Origin: Actinopolyspora alba
GTDB taxonomy: Bacteria; Actinomycetota; Actinomycetes; Mycobacteriales; Pseudonocardiaceae
Direction: 5' to 3'
Length of the DNA: 64,000 bases
Assembly: GCF_900112765.1 (NCBI RefSeq)
Contig: NZ_FOMZ01000002.1
Coordinates: 248,001 to 312,000 of the forward strand
Part shown: positions 49,940 to 58,073 of the stretch, in pieces
How positions within the stretch are numbered: the first letter of the stretch is position 1
Layout of the letters: each line of letters starts with the position of its first letter
Program-made: the position numbers and the translations under genes
The notes under the pieces: model-generated
The model's input: the letters and a program-made list of their open reading frames with translations, nothing else
Told to the model about the DNA's origin: nothing
Database searches by the model: none

Positions 49940-51678
49940 CAGAACAGGAAGTAGCGCTGCGCCATGGGAACCTCGGATACCGGCCGGGGCTCGACGAGTT
50001 CACCGTCCACCCGCACCGCGAAACTGTCCGGATCGACCCGCACGTCCGGGGTGGCCTCGTTGTGCCGCATGTCCTGCTTCGTCACAGCGCGCGTGTCGGA
50101 GGTCGCGACGAGCTCTCGACGCAGCCCCAACCGTTCCGCCAACCCCGTTCCGAGCGTCTCGGGGGCCACGAAGGACACCGATCCCGCTGCGGCCGCTCGC
50201 GGTTCCGCACCGAACATCGGGCGGGACAGCACCGGCTGCGGTGTGGGTATGGAGGCGTTGGCGTCGCCCATCGCTGCCCGCACCGCGAATCCACTCTTGA
50301 ACACCGCGTGCGGTCGGACTCCGAAGAACTTCGGCTCCCACAGCACGAGGTCGGCGAGCTTGCCCACCTCGACGGATCCGACGGAGCCGTCGATACCGTG
50401 CGCGATCGCCGGGTTGACGGTGTACTTGGCGATGTAGCGGCGGGCGCGTCGGTTGTCCGCGGTGTCGTCGCCCGGCAGAGTTCCCCTGCCGCGTTTCATG
50501 ACGTGCGCCGTCTGCCAGGTGCGGGTGACCACCTCACCGATCCTGCCCATGGCCTGCGCGTCCGAACCGATCATGGAAATCGCGCCGAGGTCGTGCAGCA
50601 CGTCCTCGGCCGCGATGGTGGTCGGTCGGATGCGGCTCTCCGCGAAGGCCAGGTCCTCCGGGACCGAGGGGTTCAGGTGGTGGCAGACCATCAACATGTC
50701 CAGGTGCTCGTCGATGGTGTTGACCGTGTGCGGCCTGGTCGGATTGGTCGAGGAGGGCAGCACGTGGGAGTGGCCCGCCACCTTGATGATGTCCGGTGCG
50801 TGCCCGCCGCCGGCTCCCTCCGCGTGGTAGGCGTTGATCGACCTGCCCGCCACGGAATCCAGAGTGGACTCCAGGAAACCGGCCTCGTTGAGCGTGTCGG
50901 TGTGGATGGCCACCTGGACCCCACTGCGATCAGCGGCGCGCAGCGCGGCGTCGATGGCCGCGGGGGTGACGCCCCAGTCCTCGTGCAGCTTGAGCCCTCC
51001 GGCACCGCCACGCAGCTGCTCGGTCAGCGCCTCCTGGCTCGCCGTGTTCCCCTTTCCCAGCAGCAGGGTGTTCACCGGCGCGGTCTCCAGCGCGAGCAGC
51101 ATCCGGGAGAGGTTCCACTCGCCGGGCGTGACCGTGGTGGCCTTGGACCCCTCGGCCGGGCCGGTGCCACCTCCGATGAGGGTGGTGACGCCGGAAGCCA
51201 GCGCGGCCTCGATCTCCTGCGGGCAGATGAAGTGCACGTGGCAGTCGATGGCGCCGGCGGTGAGAATCCTGCCGTTGCCCGCGACGATCTCGGTCGCCGG
51301 GCCGATCACCATCGCGGGATCGACCCCGTCGGCGGTGTCCGGATTGCCCGCCTTGCCGATGCCGACGATCCGCCCGTCACGCACGGCCACGTCGGCCTTG
51401 ACCACACCCCAGTGGTCGAGGATCACCGCTCCGGTGATGACCAGGTCCGGTGCCCCCTCGGCCCTGGTGGCGGTCGACTGCCCCATGGACTCGCGCACGA
51501 CCTTGCCACCGCCGAACACCGCCTCCTCGCCGGATCCGTGCGGACCGGTCGCCAAATCCTCGGTGATCTCCACGAGCAGCTCGGTGTCGGCGAGCCGGAT
51601 CCGGTCACCGGTGGTGGGCCCGAACAGTTCCAGGTAGCGCTCCCGGTCGATCTCCTTGGGATCGCTGTGGTCAGTCAT
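49939..51678 (-). CDS. ureC: urease alpha subunit
   Basis: The catalytic subunit of 579 residues hydrolyses urea to ammonia and carbamate at a dinuclear nickel centre. The carbamylated lysine is in [13 protein letters not shown]; nickel ligands are in [22 protein letters not shown] and [14 protein letters not shown]; the flap cysteine is in [17 protein letters not shown] at 51678 has GGAAAGGA upstream and overlaps the end of ureB by eight bases. A longer in-frame reading through ureB is not coding. Confidence 0.98.
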   Translation of the reverse strand: MTDHSDPKEIDRERYLELFGPTTGDRIRLADTELLVEITEDLATGPHGSGEEAVFGGGKVVRESMGQSTATRAEGAPDLVITGAVILDHWGVVKADVAVRDGRIVGIGKAGNPDTADGVDPAMVIGPATEIVAGNGRILTAGAIDCHVHFICPQEIEAALASGVTTLIGGGTGPAEGSKATTVTPGEWNLSRMLLALETAPVNTLLLGKGNTASQEALTEQLRGGAGGLKLHEDWGVTPAAIDAALRAADRSGVQVAIHTDTLNEAGFLESTLDSVAGRSINAYHAEGAGGGHAPDIIKVAGHSHVLPSSTNPTRPHTVNTIDEHLDMLMVCHHLNPSVPEDLAFAESRIRPTTIAAEDVLHDLGAISMIGSDAQAMGRIGEVVTRTWQTAHVMKRGRGTLPGDDTADNRRARRYIAKYTVNPAIAHGIDGSVGSVEVGKLADLVLWEPKFFGVRPHAVFKSGFAVRAAMGDANASIPTPQPVLSRPMFGAEPRAAAAGSVSFVAPETLGTGLAERLGLRRELVATSDTRAVTKQDMRHNEATPDVRVDPDSFAVRVDGELVEPRPVSEVPMAQRYFLF

Positions 51679-52093
51679 GCGGGTCCTTTCCGGATCGCTC
51701 CGGATCCTCGGTCTCGGAGCTGCCGTCCCGGAAACGGCCGGGATCGAGACGGATGGGGTCGAGACGGGCGGCATCGAAAGACACGGAGTCGAGGGAGCCC
51801 GCGAACTCGGGACGAAGCCCCGGCACGGTGCGCGCACCCCCGATCGGAACCAGCTCGACCTCGCGTTCGATCCCCGGTTCGAAACGCACCGCGGTGCCCG
51901 CGGCGATGTCCAGCCGCTGACCCCATGCGGCGTCCCGGTCGAACTCGAGCCCCGGGTTGGCCACGGCGAAGTGGTAGTGCGAGCCGACCTGCACCGGACG
52001 GTCGGCAAGGTTGCGGACGGTCAGCCGCACCCGAGTCCGTCCCGGGTTGAGGGGCACGGGCTCGGCGGCGGGAATGATCTCTCCGGGATACAC
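51671..52093 (-). CDS. ureB: urease beta subunit
   Basis: A 140-residue beta subunit. It begins [18 protein letters not shown] with GTG and contains [28 protein letters not shown] and a [10 protein letters not shown]-like [18 protein letters not shown]. About 35 residues extend past the usual end ([19 protein letters not shown]), overlapping ureC. Separate ureA and ureB show the three-subunit bacterial type. Confidence 0.96.
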   Translation of the reverse strand: MYPGEIIPAAEPVPLNPGRTRVRLTVRNLADRPVQVGSHYHFAVANPGLEFDRDAAWGQRLDIAAGTAVRFEPGIEREVELVPIGGARTVPGLRPEFAGSLDSVSFDAARLDPIRLDPGRFRDGSSETEDPERSGKDPHD

Positions 52094-52121
52094 GCGGACT
52101 CCTGCTGGTTCGGCGAGTGCC

Positions 52122-52424
52122 CTACTGGATCGGCGAGTGCACCGTGACGAGCTTGGTTCCGTCCGGGAAAGTCGCCTCCACCTGAACGTCGTCGATCATC
52201 TCGGCCACACCCTCCATGACCTGCTCCCTGGTCAACACGTGTCGGCCACTGGACATCAGTTCGGAGACGCTGCGCCCCTCGCGCGCCCCCTCGACCACGT
52301 GATCGGTGATCAACGCGATCGCCTCGGGATGGTTCATCCGCAGCCCGCGTTCCAACCTGCTGCGGGCGAGCTGGGCCGCGACGTAGACGAGCAGCTTGTC
52401 GCGTTCCTGCGGTGCAAGGTGCAT
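52122..52424 (-). CDS. ureA: urease gamma subunit
   Basis: A 100-residue gamma subunit: [43 protein letters not shown] and [20 protein letters not shown] are nearly invariant in the family. It is the first gene of ureABCFGD. No ribosome binding site is evident; see the adjacent promoter entry. Confidence 0.98.
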   Translation of the reverse strand: MHLAPQERDKLLVYVAAQLARSRLERGLRMNHPEAIALITDHVVEGAREGRSVSELMSSGRHVLTREQVMEGVAEMIDDVQVEATFPDGTKLVTVHSPIQ

Positions 52425-52440
52425 GGCACATTTTTAGCAT
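52425..52440 (-). promoter_or_regulatory. possible -10 element for a leaderless ureA transcript
   Basis: On the minus strand TGCTAAAAATGTGCC runs directly into the ureA ATG. TGCTAAAAA resembles an extended -10, and the distance to the ATG would place the first transcript base at or near the start codon. Absence of a Shine-Dalgarno sequence agrees. A clear -35 is lacking. Confidence 0.35.
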
Positions 52441-52600
52441 CGCGAATGACTTTCCACATCAGTGCCACCACGGAATTCATCACGACGAAACAGAACTACT
52501 CAAAACGTTCATCCGCCGAAGGCGGACGGCGAAACACCGAGTCACCCCCTCTCGCCACGTTCAATCGATCGGCCGATGAGACGAGGAACGAGGGATTTCG

Positions 52601-53542
52601 TCACGAATCGGTGGTTTCGAGCGTCCCGCGCGGCGCACGGGCCTCTCCCGCGATGTCCACCGGACCGGCGGAAACGGGTCGCGCGGTGGGCAACCAGTCG
52701 CGCGCCGTGCGCCAGGCCCAGTCGATCAGTGCGGTTGCGTGGCGGAACGAGTAGGGCGAAAGCCGCTCCACCTTCGGCGAGGGCAGGACGTAGAGTTCGC
52801 AGTGCGCCGCGTTGAGCTGCATGTCCAGTGTCGAGGCCGCGAACATGGCCGCGCTCAGCGCGGCACCGCTGATACCGCTGATCGACTTGGCCGGTCTCCT
52901 CGGTGGCGGCAGCACCCCGAACCGCGCCTCGTCCGATTCCAGGGAACGGGTGCCGCTGCAGGGCAGTACGTACACGCGTTCCGCGCCCTGTGCCACCGCA
53001 CGACTGATCGGCATGAACGCCGCCGGACCACCGTCGATCAGCGAACGCCCAGCCAGCTCGACGGGCGGGAACACGCCGGGAATGGCGCACGAGGCCACCA
53101 GGGCGGGCAACGCCGGACCGCTTTCCAGGAACACCGCCTCACTGGTGTCCACATCGGTCGTGGTGACCGTGAGCGGCAACCGCGCCTCCTCCAACCTCCG
53201 AAAGGGCAGGGTTCGGTACAGCCACGTCGCCAGACCACGGTTGCTCATCAGGTGGTTCGACATCCCCAGCTTGCCCGCCAGGACGCGCAGCGGGTCGACG
53301 GGAAACACGTCGCGGCGCCGCATCCCCGTCCACAGCTCCCGAAGCCGCTCGGCGCCGCGCGAGGTCGGATCCGCTGCCAGCCAGGCCGAGTTCAGCGCTC
53401 CGGCGGAGGTGCCGACCAACATGTCGGGGGTGACACCGCCCTCGAACAGTGCACTGATCAGACCTGCCTGCACCGCGCCGAACGTGGATCCCCCCGGCAG
53501 CACCCACGCGGTGGTTCTCGTCGTTTCCCTCCCGATAGTCAC
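52601..53542 (-). CDS. patatin-like phospholipase
   Basis: A 313-residue serine lipase of the patatin family. The catalytic serine is S46 in GTSAG, the oxyanion glycines are in LPGGSTFGAV, and the aspartate is in LIDGGPAAFMP. No signal peptide is present, so it acts on cytosolic or inner-membrane lipids. It faces the same way as the urease genes but a 176-base gap with a TCCGCC-GAA-GGCGGA hairpin (52512-52526) separates them. A role linked to urease is not expected. Confidence 0.9.
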   Translation of the reverse strand: MTIGRETTRTTAWVLPGGSTFGAVQAGLISALFEGGVTPDMLVGTSAGALNSAWLAADPTSRGAERLRELWTGMRRRDVFPVDPLRVLAGKLGMSNHLMSNRGLATWLYRTLPFRRLEEARLPLTVTTTDVDTSEAVFLESGPALPALVASCAIPGVFPPVELAGRSLIDGGPAAFMPISRAVAQGAERVYVLPCSGTRSLESDEARFGVLPPPRRPAKSISGISGAALSAAMFAASTLDMQLNAAHCELYVLPSPKVERLSPYSFRHATALIDWAWRTARDWLPTARPVSAGPVDIAGEARAPRGTLETTDS

Positions 53543-53678
53543 GATCCCAAGATATCCGCGGTACGCCGCGATCGCCGGGAACCGGAGCGGCGGATCACAT
53601 CACCATGCTCGGCCGGGAGCCCCTCGACTGCGCCCGAGCGCGCGAGCACCAACTCCCCCGAACGCACCCTACTCTTTT

Positions 53679-53692
53679 TGGGAGCGCTCCCA
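53679..53692. promoter_or_regulatory. CebR-type operator upstream of the sugar dehydrogenase
   Basis: TGGGAGCGCTCCCA is a perfect 14-base palindrome and matches the site known for the LacI-family cellobiose repressor CebR of Streptomyces. It is 148 bases before the ATG. The same 14 bases recur at 57875. Confidence 0.88.
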
Positions 53693-53839
53693 TAGCATAC
53701 TTCCCAGCCACGGCGACAGCGGCGTTGCTCCACGCCCCGAACCGGGCTCCCCGGGAAAGCCGTGGCGAGCGGCTATTTCCCGCTGGATCGACCGGCGAAA
53801 CGGAACCGATCAGCAACCGCACCCGACAGGGAGAGCGAA

Positions 53840-55069
53840 ATGCGACGAAGAACCGGCACGATACTCCTGTCACTGGTCCTGAGCGCGGTAACCCTGGGCG
53901 CACCGGCCGTGGCGGAATCCCCCACCGGAACCACCGGGGCCACCACCGCCCGAGCGCAGCGACCGGCGCTGACGGACCTGAACGTCACGGCCACACGGGT
54001 GGACACGGATCGACTGCGGCGCCCCACCGACATCACGTCCGCTTCGGACGGCACCGGCCGAATGCTCATAGCCGAGAAACCGGGCACGGTACGCGCCTAC
54101 GACCCCGCGAGCGGCACCATGGGGCAGCCGGTACTCGACATAACGAACCGGGTGGAGAACGCGGGTAACGAGCAGGGGCTGCTCGGCATAGCCCCCTCCC
54201 CCGAGGACACCGAGAGCAACACCCTCTACGCCGCCTACACTCGGGCCTCCGACGCCGCCGTGACCCTGTCACGGTTCTCGCTGGCGGCGGAGGACCCCGC
54301 CACCAGCGAGGAAGTCCTGCTCAACCAGCCACACGCCGAGCACACCAACCACAACGGTGGCGACATCGCCTTCGGCCCGGACGGGTTTCTCTACATGGGA
54401 ATCGGCGACGGCGGAGGCGCGGGGGACCCGCTGCGCAGCGGACAGGACCTCGGCACGCTGCTCGGCAAGGTGCTGCGGATCGACGTCAGCAGGAAGTGCG
54501 GTGATCTGTCGTACTGCGTACCGCCGGACAACCCGTACGCGCACACCCCCGGAGCACGTGACGAGATCTGGAGTTACGGACTGCGCAATCCGTGGCGGAT
54601 CTCCTTCGACCCGGAGGGCAGATCGCTGTGGATCGCCGATGTGGGACAGGGGTCCCTCGAGGAGGTGAACCGGATCCCGCAAGGAGTGCGCGATCAGAAC
54701 TTCGGCTGGTCCTGCATGGAGGGGACGGAGCAATTCGCCCCGGACCGGTGCGACCCGGCCGCCGACTACGTGGAGCCGGTGTTCACCTACGAGACCTCGG
54801 TGGAGGGTTGCGCCGTGATCGGCGGACGGGTCTACCGGGGAGAGCGGTACTCGGACATCGCGGACGGCACCTACCTGGCGGCGGACTACTGCTCGGCCAA
54901 CGTGTGGGGCATCCGCAGCGACGACGGCGGGCACACCTATCAGAGCGCCAAGCTAGGGAAGCTGCCCATCCAGGTCACCGCCTTCGGAGCGGACAGTTCC
55001 GGTGAGCTGTACGTGGTCAACGACCTGCCCGGCAGGCTGTATCGGCTGTCCTTCTCGACCGACTCCTGA
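53840..55069 (+). CDS. secreted PQQ-type sugar dehydrogenase (GSDH family)
   Basis: A 409-residue secreted beta-propeller. The signal peptide (about 1-25) ends GAPAVA-ES. The sorbosone/glucose dehydrogenase fold is shown by GLLGIAPSPED, HTNHNGGDIAFGPDGFLYMGIGDGGGAGDP, KVLRIDV, SYGLRNPWRISFDP, LWIADVGQGSLEEVN and the NFGWSCMEG segment. Such enzymes oxidise sugars outside the cell with PQQ. The CebR operator suggests expression during growth on cello-oligosaccharides or plant cell wall. ATG at 53840 follows GGGAGAGCGAA. Confidence 0.9.
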   Translation: MRRRTGTILLSLVLSAVTLGAPAVAESPTGTTGATTARAQRPALTDLNVTATRVDTDRLRRPTDITSASDGTGRMLIAEKPGTVRAYDPASGTMGQPVLDITNRVENAGNEQGLLGIAPSPEDTESNTLYAAYTRASDAAVTLSRFSLAAEDPATSEEVLLNQPHAEHTNHNGGDIAFGPDGFLYMGIGDGGGAGDPLRSGQDLGTLLGKVLRIDVSRKCGDLSYCVPPDNPYAHTPGARDEIWSYGLRNPWRISFDPEGRSLWIADVGQGSLEEVNRIPQGVRDQNFGWSCMEGTEQFAPDRCDPAADYVEPVFTYETSVEGCAVIGGRVYRGERYSDIADGTYLAADYCSANVWGIRSDDGGHTYQSAKLGKLPIQVTAFGADSSGELYVVNDLPGRLYRLSFSTDS

Positions 55070-55094
55070 TACTCCGACGCGGCTCGTGAACGCG

Positions 55095-55135
55095 ATGAAC
55101 CGGCCGGGTGGAGCCCTTCCACCCGGCCGGTTCAT
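55095..55135 (+). terminator. terminator after the sugar dehydrogenase
   Basis: ATGAACCGGCCGGGTGGA and TCCACCCGGCCGGTTCAT are perfect 18-base arms around GCCCT. No T-run follows. It lies 25 bases after the stop and can work from both sides. Confidence 0.8.
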
Positions 55136-55211
55136 CCGCTCAGCGGAGTGAGCTCTCACCACGAGAAGCGCGGCGCGTCCCTACCCCACCCGCATCGCCG
55201 CTTTCGGTGGC

Positions 55212-55234
55212 GTCGATTTCTCGCGAAATCGCCG
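55212..55234 (+). repeat. motif B, copy 8 (GATTT variant)
   Basis: Copy with the CGATTTC variant in the convergent gap between the sugar dehydrogenase and GH74 genes. It opens the module order B, C, A, different from that at 2.9 kb. Confidence 0.9.
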
Positions 55235-55261
55235 CGCCGCTCCTCGGAACAGGACCACGCG

Positions 55262-55370
55262 GGTAAGCAGCGCATGGAACCCCGGTGCGTGAGTCGGATG
55301 CATCGCGAGGCCGGGCCGCTCGCCGCGTAGGCCGCTACTCAAGAGCCGGCCCAACGCCGCCTCACGTCCG
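55262..55370 (+). repeat. module C, copy 2
   Basis: Closely matches 3087-3199: AAGCAGCGC, CCCCGGTGCGTGAGTCGGAT, CCGCTCGCCGCGTAGG and CTACTCAAGAGCCGGCCCAA are shared. The right end is shortened (CGCCGCCTCACG), so the large closing stem is partly lost. Confidence 0.8.
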
Positions 55371-55403
55371 CTTCGGCGCTCCCAGCGCCGAAACGAACAC
55401 CTA

Positions 55404-55524
55404 AGCAGCCCGACCAACCGCGGGTTCTCCGGTGCGGCTCTCGCGAGGAAGGCCCGACGTCGTGTAGTAACTACCCAATGTCGGGCCTCCCGGAGCGAGA
55501 GCCGTGCGGGAGGTTCCGCCACCC
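55404..55524 (+). repeat. hairpin element A, copy 3
   Basis: Arms at 55427-55443 and 55496-55512, inner arms at 55450-55458 and 55480-55488, and GTAG-TAA-CTAC at the tip. Outer arm changes relative to copy 1 leave wobble pairs and one mismatch, so it is a little weaker. Confidence 0.85.
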
Positions 55525-55552
55525 GCACCGCCACGCAAACCGACCGACACAC

Positions 55553-57856
55553 CTAGTTCGAAGGGTCGGCGTATATGACCCCTCGTCCGTTGGTACCGAG
55601 GTATACCCGCCCGTAGACATCGGGGTCACCGGTGATGGCGTCGCCGATGTTGCCGTACTGATGCTGGTCGTCGTTGATGCGAGTCCAGCTCTGCCCCGCG
55701 TCGTCGGAGCGGAACACGCCGGTCACACCGTCGACGGTGGCGATCGAGTACATGGCTGGGTAGTCGCTTCCCGGTGCGGACTTGCCGAATCCGATGTTGT
55801 CGGAACCGGCCACTCCGGAGATCCTGCTGAAGGACTCTCCCGAGTCGGTCGAGTGCCAGAGCCCGCCTTCGCCGGTCAGCCAGATCTCGCCGGCGCGTCC
55901 GGGAACGGCCTTGAAGTAACCGCTGCCGCTCGGAAGCTCGGAAGCGGACGAAGCCGTGAAGGTGGCCCCACCGTCGGTGCTGACGTAGAAGGTTCCCCGG
56001 TGGAAACCGTAGAACTTGTTCGGGTCGACGCGGTCGGACTCCACGCGCGCACCGCTGGGAATACCGCTGGCGGACTGCCAGCTCGCGCCCTGGTCGGTCG
56101 TGTAGTGCACCCCGGTACCTTCCGGGCTCCAGACGAAGCCGCTGCCGTCCGCGGCGGCAGCGACCGTACCGCCGCCGGTCACACCGGACGGCTCGGTGTT
56201 CTGGAACCAGCTCTTCCCACCGTCGTGGGAGAACGCCACCCGGCTGTCATCGGGCCTGCTCGACTTGTCGAACTCACCCACCCGGACGATCGTGTCGGGC
56301 GAGGTACCCGCGTAGTCCATGCTCGTGGTGCTGGTGAAGACGGGGTTCTCGTAAATCGAGTCCGGGACCTCGTCCAGCCGCTCGTGCCGGAAACCACCGA
56401 GGTCGCCGAGGGCGGACAGCACCGGAGCGCCGCCCGGTGGGCTGATCAGGTCGAACACCGCGGTCTCCTCCAGTCCGGCTACCCGTGGTTCGATGGTGAT
56501 CTTGTTGCCCTCGTCCCACTCGGTGAGGTTGTCGGTGCCGTAGATGGTCGCACCGGTGCCGTAGAGCATGTGATCGGAGTCGAACGGGTCTATCTCCACC
56601 GATTCGGTCATCCAACCGAGCTTCGGCGAGGTCTCCGGCGGGGCGGGTTGCTCGGTTCCGAAGGTCAGCCAGGGAACCGAGGAGATGTCCATCTCGTAGT
56701 TCAGTTCCCGGTTCGGGTAGGCGTCCCAGTCCCAGATGCGGCTCCAGGTCTGGCCGCCGTCGGTACTGCGGAAGAGGATCACGTCCGGATACCACGAGAC
56801 CTGGGTGGCGACCATGAGCGTGTCCGGGTTCTGCCGGTCGATGGTCAGCCCGCTGTAGCCGTAGTAGTTGTCGGAGCTGGTCGAGGGCACCGGGCTGATG
56901 CGGGTCCACGCACCGGTTTCGGTGTCGAGTTTCCACACGTCGCCCGAGCTGCCGTCGTACGGGCCGCCGGTGTCGCTGGTGGCCATGTAGAGATAGCCGT
57001 TCCGGCTGTCGATCACTGCCTTGTGGGCGAGGTGGCCGGTCGGCTGGTTCGGCACGCGTTCCCAGGTGGCTCCGGCGTCGGTGCTGCGGTAGATCGTGTT
57101 CTGCTTGTCGGCCACCCCGACGTAGATGTCGCTGGTGGGGGAACCGCTGGATCCGCTGCCTCGGTCGAAGGCGACCCAGGTGACCCCCTGGTTGTCCGAG
57201 TACAGTCCGGTGGTGTCGCTCGGGTCGGCGACGTAGTTACCGGGGTTCGGGAAGTTCCCCACCTCGGACCAGGTCTTGCCGTGGTCGGTGCTGCGCCACA
57301 GACCGTTTCCGCTGGGAGTGCCCAGGTAGAGCACGCTGTTGTCGTTGGGATCGATCGCCAGCCGTTCTCCCATGCCGCGGCCGGGCATGTTCCCGCCGAG
57401 TTTGAACGGCAGTTCGGTGATCTTCCAGCTCTCGCCGCGGTCCTTCGAGCGCAGGATGGCGCCGTTGTTGGGGTCCCAGCTGTTGGTGTACATGCCGACC
57501 GCGGCGTAGACCCGATCCGGGTTCACCGGGTCGGTCGCCAGGCTCGCCACACCGTTGTAACCCCAGTTGTCCTGGCCCACCCAGTCCAGCAGGGGTACCC
57601 AGCGACCGTCGGTACCGGAGTCACGTCGATAGGCACCACCGATGTCGGTTCTCGCGTAGACCAGTCCCGGCTCGGTCCGGTTGAACACGATCCCCGGCAC
57701 GAATCCGCCGCCGCCGATTTGCGCGTTGCGCCAGTCGTACTGTTCGCTGTCGGCCGTGGACTCGGCCTCCGCCGAGGGTGCCGTGCTCGCCGGGCTCGTG
57801 AGCGGCACGGCAGCCAACAGCGTGGCCGCCAGCAGTACGGGTAACCGTCGCCACAT
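55553..57856 (-). CDS. secreted GH74 xyloglucanase/endoglucanase
   Basis: A 767-residue secreted glycoside hydrolase family 74 protein. The signal peptide is about 1-30. The two seven-bladed propellers show repeated SxDGGxTW motifs (RSTDHGKTW, RSTDAGATW, RSTDGGQTW, SHDGGKSW). The catalytic pair is D71 (ARTDIGGAY) and D485 (SALGDLGGFRHE). No carbohydrate-binding module is attached. Family members cut the xyloglucan backbone outside the cell. GGAGGTAGCTC precedes the ATG, and a CebR-type operator lies 19 bases upstream of it. Confidence 0.94.
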   Translation of the reverse strand: MWRRLPVLLAATLLAAVPLTSPASTAPSAEAESTADSEQYDWRNAQIGGGGFVPGIVFNRTEPGLVYARTDIGGAYRRDSGTDGRWVPLLDWVGQDNWGYNGVASLATDPVNPDRVYAAVGMYTNSWDPNNGAILRSKDRGESWKITELPFKLGGNMPGRGMGERLAIDPNDNSVLYLGTPSGNGLWRSTDHGKTWSEVGNFPNPGNYVADPSDTTGLYSDNQGVTWVAFDRGSGSSGSPTSDIYVGVADKQNTIYRSTDAGATWERVPNQPTGHLAHKAVIDSRNGYLYMATSDTGGPYDGSSGDVWKLDTETGAWTRISPVPSTSSDNYYGYSGLTIDRQNPDTLMVATQVSWYPDVILFRSTDGGQTWSRIWDWDAYPNRELNYEMDISSVPWLTFGTEQPAPPETSPKLGWMTESVEIDPFDSDHMLYGTGATIYGTDNLTEWDEGNKITIEPRVAGLEETAVFDLISPPGGAPVLSALGDLGGFRHERLDEVPDSIYENPVFTSTTSMDYAGTSPDTIVRVGEFDKSSRPDDSRVAFSHDGGKSWFQNTEPSGVTGGGTVAAAADGSGFVWSPEGTGVHYTTDQGASWQSASGIPSGARVESDRVDPNKFYGFHRGTFYVSTDGGATFTASSASELPSGSGYFKAVPGRAGEIWLTGEGGLWHSTDSGESFSRISGVAGSDNIGFGKSAPGSDYPAMYSIATVDGVTGVFRSDDAGQSWTRINDDQHQYGNIGDAITGDPDVYGRVYLGTNGRGVIYADPSN

Positions 57857-57874
57857 GAGCTACCTCCGAAGTTT

Positions 57875-57888
57875 TGGGAGCGCTCCCA
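57875..57888. promoter_or_regulatory. CebR-type operator upstream of the GH74 gene
   Basis: TGGGAGCGCTCCCA, identical to 53679-53692. A second palindrome, GAAGCGCTTC (57894-57903), follows after five bases and may be a second LacI-family half or full site. Position close to the start suits repression. Confidence 0.88.
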
Positions 57889-58028
57889 GAATCGAAGCGC
57901 TTCACATCGCTGTCAACGAGGCGACTCACGGAAACGCCGGAATGGACCAGTGTGGACTCCGGACGCGGGCGTGCGTCCGGAGTCCACGGCGAGAGTCGGC
58001 CGGAGGTCCCGGCACGGCACTGTGCGGC

Positions 58029-58051
58029 GTCAATTTCTCGCGAAATCGCCG
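58029..58051 (+). repeat. motif B, copy 9
   Basis: Full consensus copy between the GH74 promoter region and the 3' end of the aldehyde dehydrogenase gene. One of two copies not at a convergent junction. Confidence 0.9.
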
Positions 58052-58073
58052 GGCCTTCGACGCGATGTTCCGG

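Noticed and set aside
52512-52526. TCCGCC-GAA-GGCGGA as terminator of the patatin gene
   Set aside because: It lies downstream of the patatin stop on the minus strand, but the stem is short, has a three-base loop and no T-run, and it is near the urease promoter, so the role is uncertain.
55478-57844. 788-codon plus-strand frame opposite the GH74 gene
   Set aside because: Valine- and glycine-rich shadow; the minus-strand GH74 has signal peptide, catalytic aspartates and propeller repeats.
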